A DNA stretch of 64,000 bases from Ostrinia nubilalis (GCF_963855985.1 NC_087112.1:1242501-1306500); one strand, 5' to 3'. Positions 25,001 to 33,174 are shown, counted from the stretch's first letter. Notes: generated by a model from the sequence alone, not told the origin. Made by a program: numbers and translations.

Positions 25001-28000
25001 TAACTTCCGTCCAATTGTTGCAGCCTACTATATTATTTATATTATTATAATTGCCTTCTTTATGGTAAGAAAACGTCAAAATATTATATGAACCAATATT
25101 TCTGAAGATATTTAAATAATACTTATAAAATAATGTTTTAGGTAAATATATTCGTCGGTTTCGTCATAGTGACATTCCAAAACGAGGGTGAACAAGAGTA
25201 TAAAAATTGTGAGTTAGATAAGAATCAAAGAAACTGCATTGAATTTGCCTTGAAAGCAAAACCTATAAGAAGGTAAGATGGTCCTTAATAAGCATCAGAA
25301 AAATACTTCTTATAATATTTTGTGGAACTAAACAACATTACAATTTGCTCAGGTATATACCCAAACATCGCATTCAGTACAAAGTGTGGTGGTTCGTGAC
25401 GTCACAGCCATTTGAGTACGCGATATTCGTGCTAATCATGATCAACACCATCACACTCGCCATGAAATACCACAACCAGCCTCCAGAGTACAGCAAGGCT
25501 CTCGACTTGCTCAACATGATATTTACAGCTGTGTTTGCCTTGGAATTTATATTTAAATTGGCTGCCTTTAGATTTAAGGTATGAGTATGTTTTTGTTATG
25601 TTTTTCTAATGATTCCTTCATCAGTCCTATAATTGTTAATATTACTCGTGTTGGGATCATAGAACTTTGTAGAATTTTAAACAAACTAAATTATTGTATA
25701 CAGAACTACTTTGGTGACGCATGGAACACTTTCGACTTCATCATCGTATTAGGTAGCATCATCGACATCGTTGTGTCTCAAGTAAACGAACTGAAGAACC
25801 AGGTAATGATTATTATGTACTGTTACTATAAACACTTCCTTTAGATTATTCACTTTCACTGATATTTTCTGATTTATCTTGAAATATTCATGTGTTGATA
25901 AAAATTTATAATTTACTGAAGAAATTGCGTGACTGTTTCAAGATGAAGTCAGTTCAGTTACTGTCCCCAGCATGGACAATATCGATGTTGTAATAACAGT
26001 ACTTGCTACGCAATCTCACAATTATTTTGTTGATTAGACACCAGATTGAAGAGAATATTGATTTCAGGGAAGTGGTATGCCAAGGGCACACGTCGTCAAG
26101 GTAAGTTCACGCTTTCACGCTGATAAATACTAAATAATTATGTAACATTAGCTGACCACATAAAAGATTGTAGAACAATAAAGAATAACACTAAATTAAA
26201 AATTACATAAGATTACTTAGCTTTAGAAGCGAATACAATTGGGAATGCTTTAGATGTTGTATGAAACGCAAACGATGTAGCTTTATGTGTACATACATAA
26301 ACACATTATGGGACAGTAACGTTATATTCTTATGCAACAACGCATAGTCATAATGTAATATACTTGCAAATTGAAGTTCCTAAACACATTTTATGAATGT
26401 CTAAACGGCACTTAGAAAGCTGAAAAAAAATCGGTGGGTAAAATTTTAAATTTTCATCTTCCTCGTAAGTATACTCTCGTTAAAAATTGTCTTTATCTAT
26501 TTATATATTTTCCATATTAAACATCACATTAAAATTATATTCATTTAGCACCATAACCTTTAGATTTTTTTCTATGATTAAATACGTATTGTAAAACATA
26601 ATTTTCTATTACATTAATCTCGTTTCTCAAATAATTTTATAGATTAGGTATAGTGAGTGAGTCATAAAATAATAATAATTACCTACCTATTTATTACTAC
26701 ACAATTAAAAAAGTCTGAATTTCAACACCATTTTAATGGCAAAATTAATAATGGTTTTGATAAATGAAACTTACAGGAAAGCTCGATTCCATCCATCAAT
26801 TTCTTCCGACTGTTCCGTGTGATGAGGCTGGTGAAGCTCCTGTCCAGAGGAGAAGGCATCAGGACCCTGCTCTGGACCTTCATCAAGTCCTTCCAAGCAC
26901 TGCCTTACGTAGCCCTTCTCATCTTGATGCTGTTCTTCATTTATGCTGTAGTAGGCATGCAGGTTAGTGATCTAAATTAAAATAGTACGATTACAATTAA
27001 TTAGAAACAAGAGACCTTTACATTTCGAAGAAATACACAGGAACGATTCTAAAAAGAACAGCCTCATTTTCAAACCCAGCAAGGCTTATTACGATCTGTA
27101 TTACTAGCTAGTAGATTATTTTCTGTGGTTAATATAATATTGTTAACTTTATTGCAGGTGTTTGGAAAAATAGCAATAGATGATGACACACCCATCACAA
27201 GGAACAACCACTTCCAAACATTTCCTCAAGCTATCCTCGTACTTTTTCGCTCGGCAACTGGTAAGTTCAGTGATCATTTTTTATAGAATACTGAGAATCT
27301 GTATACAAAAACAGGTGAAGGTCAGACCATCACCAAGTTATTTAGAAGGATTAGTAATAAATAAACGCTTTTGATAACAGGTGAAGCATGGCAAGACATC
27401 ATGATGGGTGTGTCACCAGAACCAGAAGTGAAATGTGATAAGAACTATGACGAGGAGGGAGAGGAGGGCGGCGGGACGTGTGGAAGTGTACTTGCCTTTC
27501 CATACTTCATATCGTTTTATGTTCTTTGTTCGTTTTTGGTACGTGTCTTACATACCTTGTGTCTTACTTAAGCATCATTATTTTGTATCAAGTGATATTA
27601 AGCCAATTGGTTGATTTCCAGATTATTAATTTATTCGTCGCCGTCATTATGGATAATTTTGACTATTTAACCAGAGACTGGTCAATATTGGGACCACACC
27701 ACTTAGATGAATTTATAAGGTAAAATATTTAATCTACATTATTATTATGATTTTTTATACATCTGATAACTTTAACGTCTTTTCAGATTATGGAGTGAAT
27801 ACGATCCCGACGCAAAGGGTAGAATAAAACATTTAGATGTAGTTACGTTATTAAGGAAAATTAGTCCACCTTTAGGTGAGTACAAGTTTTTACTAATCTA
27901 TCCAAAAGGTGATATAGTCGTCTATATATGACTGCTCGCTGATTTACAAATACAACTGTTTTGGCTATATTTAAGAAACCTAATTTACTGGGTACATTTA

Positions 28001-31000
28001 CCAAACCAAAAGGCATCGAATAGGCATAAAATGTTTGCTTAGTTTTTGATAGTTTTACATTAGTAGAAAATATTTTTTCACGTGTATATTTGCAGGTTTC
28101 GGTAAGCTGTGTCCACATAGGGTGGCGTGCAAAAGACTCGTGTCTATGAACATGCCATTAAATTCAGATGGCACAGTGTTATTCAACGCGACGTTATTTG
28201 CTGTTGTCAGAACGTCGCTTAAAATAAAGACAGAAGGTAAATCTTCGGTATTCAACAAAGCTTTTTATCTGAAAGAATTGAGTTTCAGTAAAATAGATTT
28301 TCAAACAAACATTTTCAAACCTACAGGTAACATAGATGACTGTAATACAGAATTAAGGGCAGTAATAAAGAAAATATGGAAACGGACGTCACCCAAACTA
28401 TTAGATCAGGTAGTACCGCCACCTGGAGACCCCAACGAGATCACAGTGGGCAAGTTTTACGCTACGTTCCTGATACAAGACTACTTCAGAAGGTTAGTAG
28501 ATGTTGATGGTGTTTTTATAATTTTATTTATGCTTTCAAATTTTCAAAATTATTTATCTTCTGAATTACTTACTCCGGCTTTTAATAAGTTTACATAGGT
28601 TTTTGGAATGATGCACAAAATTTGTAATACCTTTGAAACCATCGACTTCTATTACTATTGAGAAATGTGAATTTTGGATCAATATGCATTTGATATTTAT
28701 GAACAAATCTACCAGGGATGTTTTATCCTAATTATTTATTATTTTCCTCCCTGATTATTTGATATTTTTTATCGTTCGCTTTTTGTTCGGTTAAAACTGA
28801 CATAGTTATTTTTGTTCCATAGGAATCACGCGTAAGTAACGCAAGGATACGTATGTTTTATAGGAAAAAGAGAATGTTCCCTTTTTAGTGTTTTAATCAT
28901 AAAAGCTGCGATGATGATCCTTTGCGAATTAGATTTAATTATGAACATAGTAAACGTTTTACCGTTAACCATCCAAAAGTATCAAGTACGAGCCATCTAC
29001 GTTAATCAATATTCCATGCATGGTGCCCCTTATTTTGGAAACTAAGAAAATAATGCAATACTTAGCTTTGTTGATAAGAACCATTTTTCCTTTATTTACA
29101 ATCTAAACTTGCTTCCAGTAAGCATGCCGATGTTTTGATCATTCCAGTACCTAAGTCAGTCGTACAGTTACAAACACTTTTATCCCCTTTTGTGATTATT
29201 ACATGTTGTGTTTTTGTGATATTTTGTACCCAAATAATTTTAGTTTTAGATGTTACGCGCAAAACAAATAACTACACTTGACTTTTGGAAAGTTTTGAAT
29301 TACTAGATTTATGAATCACCATTACTTTAAAATTTTGGATTTCATGGCTTTTTATAAATTCAACAACTTAAAGCTAGATGATTTTTATTCAATTAAATAG
29401 CAAAATAAAGTTATTTTTAGAAAATAAAATATTAATAATAGACGCTTAAAAATTAGTCGACATTTTCGATTCACTAGTTAGAAGCGATAGATGCACTTAA
29501 AATCTTTCAAGAAGTTGATAACATTTAGAACTTTTTAGTAATATTTCTGATTCTTCAAAAAAAGGTTTAAGAAGAGAAAGGAGCAAGAGATGAGGCAGAA
29601 TGACGAGCAAACCCACCAGATGACGCTGCAAGCTGGTCTTCGAACTCTCCACGAAGCAGGACCAGAACTCAAGAGAGCTATTTCAGGAAATTTGGATGAT
29701 ATCCAGACAGAATGTGATGTGCCCATGCATAGAGTAAGTTTACATTTTAATGATGATGTAATTATATTATATGACTGCTTGTCAAATCCTGCCGAAGTTT
29801 TAGACTCTCAATGATTTTCTTCGTCTTCACAGAGAAATCACTCACTATTTGGAGGCGTTTGGTCAAGTATACGAAGACATGGTCCGAACAGGCATTTCCA
29901 TAGGCACCGGAAACATGGAGAACCTCCAGCAGGTAAACAATTAATAAAATTGCACATTACACTGACAAAGCTAATAAATTTACAGTTTCATTGTTTAATT
30001 TATTTATATTTATAGATGGTGTCGGCAATCATTTAAGTTCAATGATGCAACGGGAGTACGGAATGGGACCTATACCACTCGCGCCGAATCTGTAAGTTTC
30101 TAATGTTTTTTAAAGTTATTAGGGAAAAGCTTGACTAAAAGCACAGAACTAAAACAATTCTAAAATTTCAGTGCCAACGGACAACCGAAAGAGCAAATAC
30201 CACTAAGACCACTAATCTTCAACGGGGAATCAGAAAAGATATACCAAGTGCTAGAGTAAGTATAAATGTAACTAGTAACACAAATGCTATCGATGTATAA
30301 CAATGACCATCAAATAAACGGGCTGTGAAACAGCATAACAGTGTAAAACAAACTCAAATGATCGCTTATTGTATTGCAGAAGAACCACAAACGATCTAAA
30401 GAACGCTATATACTCAGGTAGTCAAACGTGTGTTATTGCAGTGTTCTTCCTCTCAATTGCACGTAAACTAACAACTTTCTAATGTACTAACACTAACGCT
30501 AACACGCACTCGCACACACAGCAATCAAAAGTCGAACTACCCGGAGATGCTGGGTCAGATCGGGCTCGCGTTCGGCTGCGTCAACTACTTGACGACATCC
30601 GAGCGGAGCGGGGGCTCCCGGCAGCGGGTGCATCCAGAAGAGGCGACGACGTCACGAGAGCGCTTAGCGGTGCCGAGGAAAGCGTCGCCGGAGGATAAGA
30701 CGCCGTCGCCCGGGGTAGCAGACGCGTCGATCCAGCCGAAGATATCGCCGCATTTGGCGAGCGAGTGCACGCCGACGACGGAGTCGCGCACGATGACGCT
30801 GTACGGCTACAACGCGGCGGCGCGGCTGCCGTTCGCGTTTTCGCACGCGGCGCGCGGCGAGCGGGGCGGCGAGCGGGGCGGCGAGCGGCGCAGCCTGCGC
30901 GCGGCGCGCGTGGAGCCGCCGGCAGGTCGGATGGTGCGCAGCGCGTCGTCGGGCGCGGCCCCGCATGCGCCGCGTCGAGTAGAACGCTCGCACTCGCCAG

Positions 31001-33174
31001 GTCCGCACCGCACGGGAGCTTCCTTCCTTTCTCATTTGTTTCTTGATAACTTAGATTGTCTTATGAGAATTTTATAGCTGGAAAACATTTTAATGTTCAG
31101 TACGAAAATTCGTATTAGCCTTTTCAATATTTGTAATTGTCTGTGTCATATTAGTATCTACTTATTTATCCAGGAATCTGTCTTTCTAGAAACTACGATG
31201 CTATGAAAAATTACATCAACAAAATGACTTAAAAACTAAGTGTGGGTAACTTGCTGATAATAAATTCCTTTAATTTGGAATCTACACAGTCATTGATTTT
31301 AAAAAATATAGTGGTACCTACTTAGATATTATATCAAGCTTAAAAAGAAACTTTCAAGCTTCTTAAAAGTATTTCTATAAGTACCTACCTACGTAGGATT
31401 TTGAGATTTGTTAAATTCTAACTTTTTGGTAATAACAACGAAGGGAGCTCCTTACACTACATAACGCTTATTTCACTGACGAACATTCGAGCATTTCAGG
31501 AGAAAGCTTTAACTTCTGAACCGACCGAATCAACGATCAACATGGTACGCGTATCCACAACACTCTGCTTCAGCTGATTTCGAATTTTCTCGCAATATTT
31601 CACTATTTACATTTTAAAGTAAATACTTTTAATCACACTGACATGAACTTGCACATACTTTAATTGGAAGGTAAAATATTTTTGTATTCCATTTCACTTC
31701 CATAACCTCGAGAAAATTTTAACTAACTCAATTACCGAAACTAATCATCAAATTAAAACTAATAGCATGTAAAATAACACGCCACATCCGAAGCTCTTAG
31801 AACTGCATTAGTTTAGTTGAGGACCTAGCAGCTTTTAGAAGACATAAATACTTAGTTTCATGTAAAGATGAGTTGGTTTGGAGTAGGGTTTGCACGAAGT
31901 TTGTTTAAAATCATGAAATTTTCACGAGGACGGGATGATTTAGATGTGCCGCAAGTATAGCATCAGAAGTCATTGCTTTAGAAGACCAATAGAATTAGGC
32001 TGGCTAATACTAGCTTCGAAATGTATGAAATAGATTTTATTATAATAGAATAGACAATTCAATCCTTTTTATCAACTTTGAAATTCAGTTTTGAAACAGT
32101 TTTTTTCCAAAATGTAACTTTTGAATAATAATGGAAGAACTATGGTCTCTTAAATGATTCCACATTATTTCTTCTCTTTTTTATCAGAATCATAGTGTAA
32201 CTTTTAAATTAGTGCTCTACGATGTCTGCTGTAAATAAGAAAAAACATCTAGATATACAAATTGACTATGCCTCACTTGCAGGCGGAGATAGCTCGGGCC
32301 GAGGTGTGGTCTCGCTTCCGGGCAGCCCGAGGGGGATCAACAGCTCATCAGTACCCGTTGTTGGATCTGCCGAAAGCTTAGTTACTAGGGTAAAATGAAA
32401 TTTCGACCAATTGATATTTGATGGAATTCTTTGAATGTAATTTAAAATGCTCACTGATGATTTTGTCGACAGGTACTAGCCGAACAGGGCTTAGGAGCGT
32501 ATTGTGATGCTGAATTTGTAAGGAACACATCTAGGGAAATGCAAGAGGCTCTTGAAATGACGCAAGAACAGATGGATAGGTAAAAACTTTTTACTTTTTT
32601 ATCACTTTGTCATTACCTAGTTGAGGAATTGGAATATTAAAAATGCAACAACATTATTGCAGAGCGGCGCACCAACTGATGATACAAGAAAAGAATATTA
32701 AACAAGTTCAAAACCAACAACCACAAGTTGTAAGTATTGTTACATTTGCGAGTTGCTTCACCATCTAATTTCAAATTTACATTCAGTGTTAATGACAGCA
32801 TATAGCATGACAGCATGCACTCCTTATTCCCAATAAATGTTTATCAGAATTAATTACTTACTAACAAATATGTTGCCATTAATGACTAGATAGTGAAGCA
32901 AATAAGTTTTCGTAGTGACACTAACCCGACTATTATGGTAAAAATAAATATATAGGGTACGATTTGGGTTATAGGGCGACATCCTAGCCCGCCAGTACCA
33001 TCCTTTCCACCAGCCCGCGACGATGCCGCCGCCGCCCTACAAGCGGTTATAGCACCAGCTGACCACGAGCTGGACCACGCCGCGCTCCTCGACGCGCAAG
33101 ATGGGGCACGCGTCTGCAGGCACGGCCGGCGGCACCACAGGCGGAAAAGAAAACGAAAACCAGTGCTGGTTTAG
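3845..33174 (+). CDS. Ca-alpha1D: Voltage-gated calcium channel alpha-1 subunit, L-type (Ca-alpha1D/CaV1), whole coding region, 45 coding exons
   Basis: This is the pore-forming subunit of a high-voltage-activated calcium channel, admitting Ca2+ across the plasma membrane of neurons and muscle on depolarisation. I joined 45 GT..AG exons in one open frame: about 2,060 residues with exon 18a, 2,054 with 18b. Four homologous six-helix domains are visible. Each selectivity loop carries the calcium-selective glutamate: LEGW (about E304), TGEDW (about E640), FEGWP (about E1073) and TGEAW (about E1376), the EEEE ring of HVA channels. S4 segments have regularly spaced Arg/Lys. The I-II linker has the beta-subunit interaction motif ending GYLDWI. 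The C-terminus has an EF-hand-like region and an IQ motif ([14 protein letters not shown]). IIIS6 and the EF-hand region closely match insect Ca-alpha1D (L-type) rather than cacophony. The start is the first ATG in exon 1, which begins at a splice acceptor, so a longer N-terminus is possible. Confidence 0.96.
4128..4275 (+). mobile_element. RTE-type retrotransposon relic (ORF C-terminus)
   Basis: It encodes [20 protein letters not shown], then [20 protein letters not shown] and VQQWTSFG with stop. This is the characteristic end of lepidopteran RTE-like reverse transcriptase ORFs. It lies in intron 1 of Ca-alpha1D and has no catalytic part. Related relics are at 39,487-39,618 and 56,955-57,000. 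Confidence 0.8.
4585..4650 (+). mobile_element. tRNA-derived SINE-like segment
   Basis: TGGTCAGGGCAG resembles a tRNA A box and GGTTCAAGTCTCACC (4,628-4,642) a B box, about 25 bp apart. No cloverleaf is evident, so I treat it as a tRNA-derived SINE and not a tRNA gene. Confidence 0.4.
6882..12505 (+). CDS. Ca-alpha1D: Ca-alpha1D domain I (exons 2-7)
   Basis: The exons are 6882-6987 (IS1), 8097-8236 (IS2-S3), 8569-8675 (IS3-S4 with [11 protein letters not shown]), 11220-11372 (IS5), 11931-12127 (pore loop) and 12402-12505 (IS6, ending [12 protein letters not shown]). All junctions keep phase with GT..AG borders. The pore exon carries [12 protein letters not shown], so the domain I selectivity residue is glutamate. 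The extracellular loop before it has four cysteines, as in other CaV1 channels. I saw only one IS6 exon, whereas the mammalian gene has a mutually exclusive pair at this point. Confidence 0.95.
7010..7029. repeat. (CAT)n microsatellite
   Basis: A CAT/TCA trinucleotide run sits 23 bp after the donor of calcium-channel exon 2. A shorter one lies at 6,622-6,640. Such runs often mark LINE 3' ends in Lepidoptera. Confidence 0.7.
7176..7262 (-). mobile_element. LINE/SINE 3' tail relic
   Basis: TTTAATTTAATTTAATTTAAAGACTTTATTGCACACA is a common lepidopteran retroelement 3' end, read on the minus strand (given here in two overlapping parts, TTTAATTTAATTTAA and AAAGACTTTATTGCACACA). It is intronic and non-coding. 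Confidence 0.5.
7429..7759. mobile_element. hAT-type MITE with 8-bp target-site duplication
   Basis: The ends CAGTGTTTTTCAACCT and AGGTTGAAAATCACTG are inverted repeats with one mismatch. The flanks carry the identical 8-mer ATGTAGGT (7,421-7,428 and 7,760-7,767). Together these are diagnostic of a hAT insertion. The 331 bp interior has C-rich runs near both ends and no open frame. It lies in intron 2 of Ca-alpha1D. Confidence 0.9.
7899..8036 (+). mobile_element. Retroelement 3' tail between 39-bp direct repeats
   Basis: TGATCATCACTTACCATCAG, followed by GTGAGATACAGACC and an AT-rich tail, is a widespread lepidopteran LINE/SINE 3' end. Near-identical direct repeats flank it (7,860-7,898 and 8,037-8,076). 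The right repeat ends 20 bp before the acceptor of channel exon 3. Confidence 0.65.
8700..9179. mobile_element. Foldback MITE
   Basis: The left half (ACCTACAAGGTGGAATTTTG ... GAAAACATTCCTTTA) is mirrored by the right half over some 140 bp with scattered differences, ending TAGGT. It fills much of intron 4 just after the exon 4 donor. No target-site duplication is assigned. Confidence 0.6.
9628..10117. mobile_element. MITE with about 120-bp terminal inverted repeats
   Basis: ATATATGTTACGG at the left is mirrored by CCGTAACATATAT at the right. The similarity continues through GATAAATT, AATAACCGG and ATTACCG. The centre is GC-rich (CCCTTGGGCCACCCC) and unrelated to the arms. Intron 4 of Ca-alpha1D. 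Confidence 0.7.
11523..11690. mobile_element. Hairpin MITE
   Basis: GTGAGTTTACATCA with TGAGCGCGT near the left is mirrored on the right by CGCGCTCACTACTGAGG and TGATATAAACTCAC. It lies in intron 5 of the channel gene and is about 170 bp. Confidence 0.6.
12606..12984 (+). CDS. Ca-alpha1D: Ca-alpha1D I-II linker with beta-subunit binding site (exons 8-9)
   Basis: The exons are 12606-12784 and 12881-12984. Exon 8 reads [16 protein letters not shown] and then [18 protein letters not shown]. This is the alpha-interaction domain pattern (QQxExxLxGYxxWIxxxE), through which the cytoplasmic CaV beta subunit binds and controls trafficking and gating. Exon 9 is a poorly conserved acidic segment ending KLWKKDFDK, just before IIS1. 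Phases 2/1/0 are consistent with the neighbouring exons. Confidence 0.95.
13066..17592 (+). CDS. Ca-alpha1D: Ca-alpha1D domain II (exons 10-15)
   Basis: The exons are 13066-13181 (IIS1), 13256-13358 (IIS2), 13727-13878 (IIS3-S4, [12 protein letters not shown]), 16895-17105 (IIS4-S5 and start of pore), 17263-17383 (pore and IIS6) and 17507-17592 (end of IIS6). The pore loop reads [14 protein letters not shown], with the domain II glutamate. IIS6 ends [19 protein letters not shown], the strongly conserved CaV sequence. The 3.0 kb intron between 13,878 and 16,895 carries transposon-like sequence. Confidence 0.95.
13412..13678. repeat. Intron-spanning inverted repeat in channel intron 11
   Basis: The left segment AGAAGAAGAAAATAAG with GAAGAGAAATAGTGGA is mirrored by TCCACTATTTCTCTTC with TTTCTTCTG near the right end. 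An inner pair, CCGTATCGCC and GGTGATACGG, extends the stem. Most of the 368-nt intron (13,359-13,726) could fold into one hairpin. Confidence 0.6.
14277..16789. mobile_element. Candidate degenerate DNA transposon in channel intron 12
   Basis: GGCATTCTGTAA (about 14,278) and its inverse TTACAGAATGCC (about 16,778) bracket 2.5 kb that interrupts the intron. Inside, the minus strand near 15,527-15,850 encodes a splice-acceptor-preceded fragment with [20 protein letters not shown] and, after a frameshift, [20 protein letters not shown]. The fragment is helical and charged, of the sort seen in transposon accessory DNA-binding proteins. Assignment to a superfamily is not supported. Confidence 0.4.
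17709..18067 (+). CDS. Ca-alpha1D: Ca-alpha1D II-III linker, acidic part (exons 16-17)
   Basis: The exons are 17709-17812 and 17895-18067. They encode a very acidic cytoplasmic stretch (runs of Glu/Asp, for example [11 protein letters not shown] and [11 protein letters not shown]). This matches the acidic, fast-evolving II-III loop of CaV1 channels. The donor after exon 17 is GGTATG at 18,068, leaving phase 1, the phase needed by both copies of the next exon. The frame stays open for about 170 nt past the donor, so read-through cannot be excluded. Confidence 0.85.
18354..18504 (+). CDS. Ca-alpha1D: Ca-alpha1D alternative exon 18a (end of II-III linker)
   Basis: It encodes [14 protein letters not shown], then ARPRRLSEV and [16 protein letters not shown], the conserved block just before IIIS1. 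The donor is at 18,505. The acceptor chosen is AG at 18,352-18,353, preceded by a CTAAC branch-like sequence. An in-phase alternative acceptor (AG at 18,277-18,278) would add 25 residues. A homologous copy follows at 18,917-19,049. Exactly one of the two can be used, because using both or neither brings an early stop codon. Confidence 0.8.
18917..19049 (+). CDS. Ca-alpha1D: Ca-alpha1D alternative exon 18b (end of II-III linker)
   Basis: This is a second version of exon 18. It reads [13 protein letters not shown], then ARPRRVSEL and [16 protein letters not shown], with donor at 19,050 and acceptor AG at 18,915-18,916 after a pyrimidine-rich tract. It aligns with the last 32 residues of exon 18a at 20 of 32 identical positions, with the same entry phase (1) and exit phase (2). 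It is much more GC-rich than the surrounding intron, which supports coding. The two copies offer different phosphorylatable and charged residues just before IIIS1. Confidence 0.82.
19796..21097 (+). CDS. Ca-alpha1D: Ca-alpha1D domain III, IIIS1-S4 (exons 19-21)
   Basis: The exons are 19796-19931 (IIIS1, ending in the AAEDP motif region), 20585-20751 (IIIS2-S3) and 21010-21097 (IIIS4). Exon 21 reads [24 protein letters not shown], a voltage sensor with Arg/Lys at every third position (shown here as consecutive segments [13 protein letters not shown] and [11 protein letters not shown]). Junction phases are consistent. The intron at 19,932-20,584 contains two MITEs. Confidence 0.95.
20106..20222. 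mobile_element. Short MITE, TIR CTAGACAAA
   Basis: CTAGACAAAGTGC on the left and GCGTTTTGTCTAG on the right form imperfect inverted ends of a 117-bp insertion in intron 19 of Ca-alpha1D. Confidence 0.45.
20291..20459. mobile_element. MITE with 3-bp TTA target-site duplication (PIF/Harbinger-like)
   Basis: GAGTAGGCGCACACCG is perfectly mirrored by CGGTGTGCGCCTACTC. TTA flanks both ends (20,288-20,290 and 20,460-20,462). The interior has GTCGGCCGATAGTT mirrored by AACTATCGGCC. The TTA duplication suggests the PIF/Harbinger superfamily. Intron 19 of Ca-alpha1D. Confidence 0.8.
21247..21354 (+). CDS. Ca-alpha1D: Ca-alpha1D alternative exon 22a (IIIS5)
   Basis: It is a 108-nt exon in phase 0 on both sides, encoding 36 residues beginning [16 protein letters not shown] and ending GVQMFK. 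This is the IIIS4-S5 linker end and IIIS5 helix. The acceptor is AG at 21,245-21,246 and the donor GTAGGG at 21,355. An equal-length homologue (22b) lies 0.9 kb downstream. Confidence 0.92.
22246..22353 (+). CDS. Ca-alpha1D: Ca-alpha1D alternative exon 22b (IIIS5)
   Basis: This is a second 108-nt phase-0 exon for IIIS5, beginning [16 protein letters not shown] and ending GVQLFK, with acceptor AG at 22,244-22,245 and donor GTGAGC. It differs from 22a at 6 of 36 residues (H1Y, Q4K, L17M, S21Y, M30V, M34L). The nucleotide sequence is much more diverged, mostly at third positions, as expected for an old duplication under protein constraint. Both ends are good splice sites. Confidence 0.9.
22611..24427. 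repeat. Long inverted repeat 2 in Ca-alpha1D intron 22 (arms about 850 bp)
   Basis: ACAACGTGTCCCAAAATTCA at 22,611 is matched by its exact inverse ending at 24,427. The arms (about 22,611-23,460 and 23,580-24,427) agree at roughly 90% of positions by eye. Each arm carries one or two copies of a roughly 125-bp unit with ACGAAACGGCGGAA and GCACTTTAGTGCTAGATGAT. Short open frames on both arms mirror each other and are not recognised. The pair would form a long stem in the channel pre-mRNA. Confidence 0.9.
24602..25272 (+). CDS. Ca-alpha1D: Ca-alpha1D domain III pore, IIIS6 and III-IV linker (exons 23-26)
   Basis: The exons are 24602-24654, 24737-24874, 24950-25064 and 25142-25272. The pore reads [19 protein letters not shown], with the domain III glutamate. 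IIIS6 is [20 protein letters not shown], where CaV1 dihydropyridine-binding residues lie in vertebrates. The III-IV linker ([17 protein letters not shown] and following) is the near-invariant CaV1 sequence. Confidence 0.96.
25353..25802 (+). CDS. Ca-alpha1D: Ca-alpha1D IVS1-S3 (exons 27-28)
   Basis: The exons are 25353-25578 (IVS1-S2, [17 protein letters not shown] onward) and 25704-25802 (IVS3, [20 protein letters not shown]). Both end in phase 0. Only one IVS3 exon is seen, unlike the mammalian gene, which has a mutually exclusive pair here. Confidence 0.95.
26068..26100 (+). CDS. Ca-alpha1D: Ca-alpha1D 33-nt microexon 29 in the IVS3-S4 linker
   Basis: It is 33 nt long and encodes [11 protein letters not shown], with TTTCAG acceptor and GTAAGT donor. 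It is phase 0 on both sides, so it can be skipped without changing frame (exon 28 would join directly to [10 protein letters not shown]). It lies in the extracellular IVS3-S4 linker. Exon 33 of mammalian CACNA1C, a 33-nt cassette, sits at the same place. Confidence 0.75.
26777..27719 (+). CDS. Ca-alpha1D: Ca-alpha1D IVS4-S6 and start of C-terminal tail (exons 30-33)
   Basis: The exons are 26777-26962 (IVS4-S5, [19 protein letters not shown]), 27158-27260 (post-S5 loop), 27381-27538 (pore, [11 protein letters not shown], then IVS6) and 27622-27719 (IVS6 end [20 protein letters not shown] and start of the EF-hand region). The domain IV selectivity residue is glutamate. The pore-loop insertion contains a DEEGEEGGG run not usual in flies. 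Confidence 0.96.
27787..29733 (+). CDS. Ca-alpha1D: Ca-alpha1D proximal C-terminal tail: EF-hand, pre-IQ and IQ (exons 34-37)
   Basis: The exons are 27787-27875, 28096-28236, 28327-28492 and 29565-29733. The EF-hand-like segment is [20 protein letters not shown]. The pre-IQ region follows ([20 protein letters not shown]), then the IQ motif [16 protein letters not shown], spanning the exon 36/37 junction. Calmodulin bound here gives calcium-dependent inactivation in known CaV1 channels. The 90-nt intron 28,237-28,326 keeps the frame open. Confidence 0.95.
29833..33174 (+). CDS. Ca-alpha1D: Ca-alpha1D distal C-terminal tail (exons 38-45)
   Basis: The exons are 29833-29932 ([15 protein letters not shown], conserved in insects), 30016-30091, 30172-30255, 30522-31000, 32283-32389, 32473-32579, 32663-32729 and 32956-33174 with stop TAG at 33,172. 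Exon 43 reads [16 protein letters not shown], then [15 protein letters not shown], the conserved distal C-terminal block found near the end of insect and mammalian CaV1. Exon 41 is GC-rich and low-complexity (repeats of GERG). Its donor (31,001) was chosen because only that phase joins exon 42. The last exon has a basic tail ([12 protein letters not shown]). Confidence 0.78.

Noticed and set aside
30585..31046. Several long frames on both strands in the 30.6-31.0 kb region
   Set aside because: High GC removes stop codons in all frames. Only the frame joining exon 40 to exon 42 in phase is kept.
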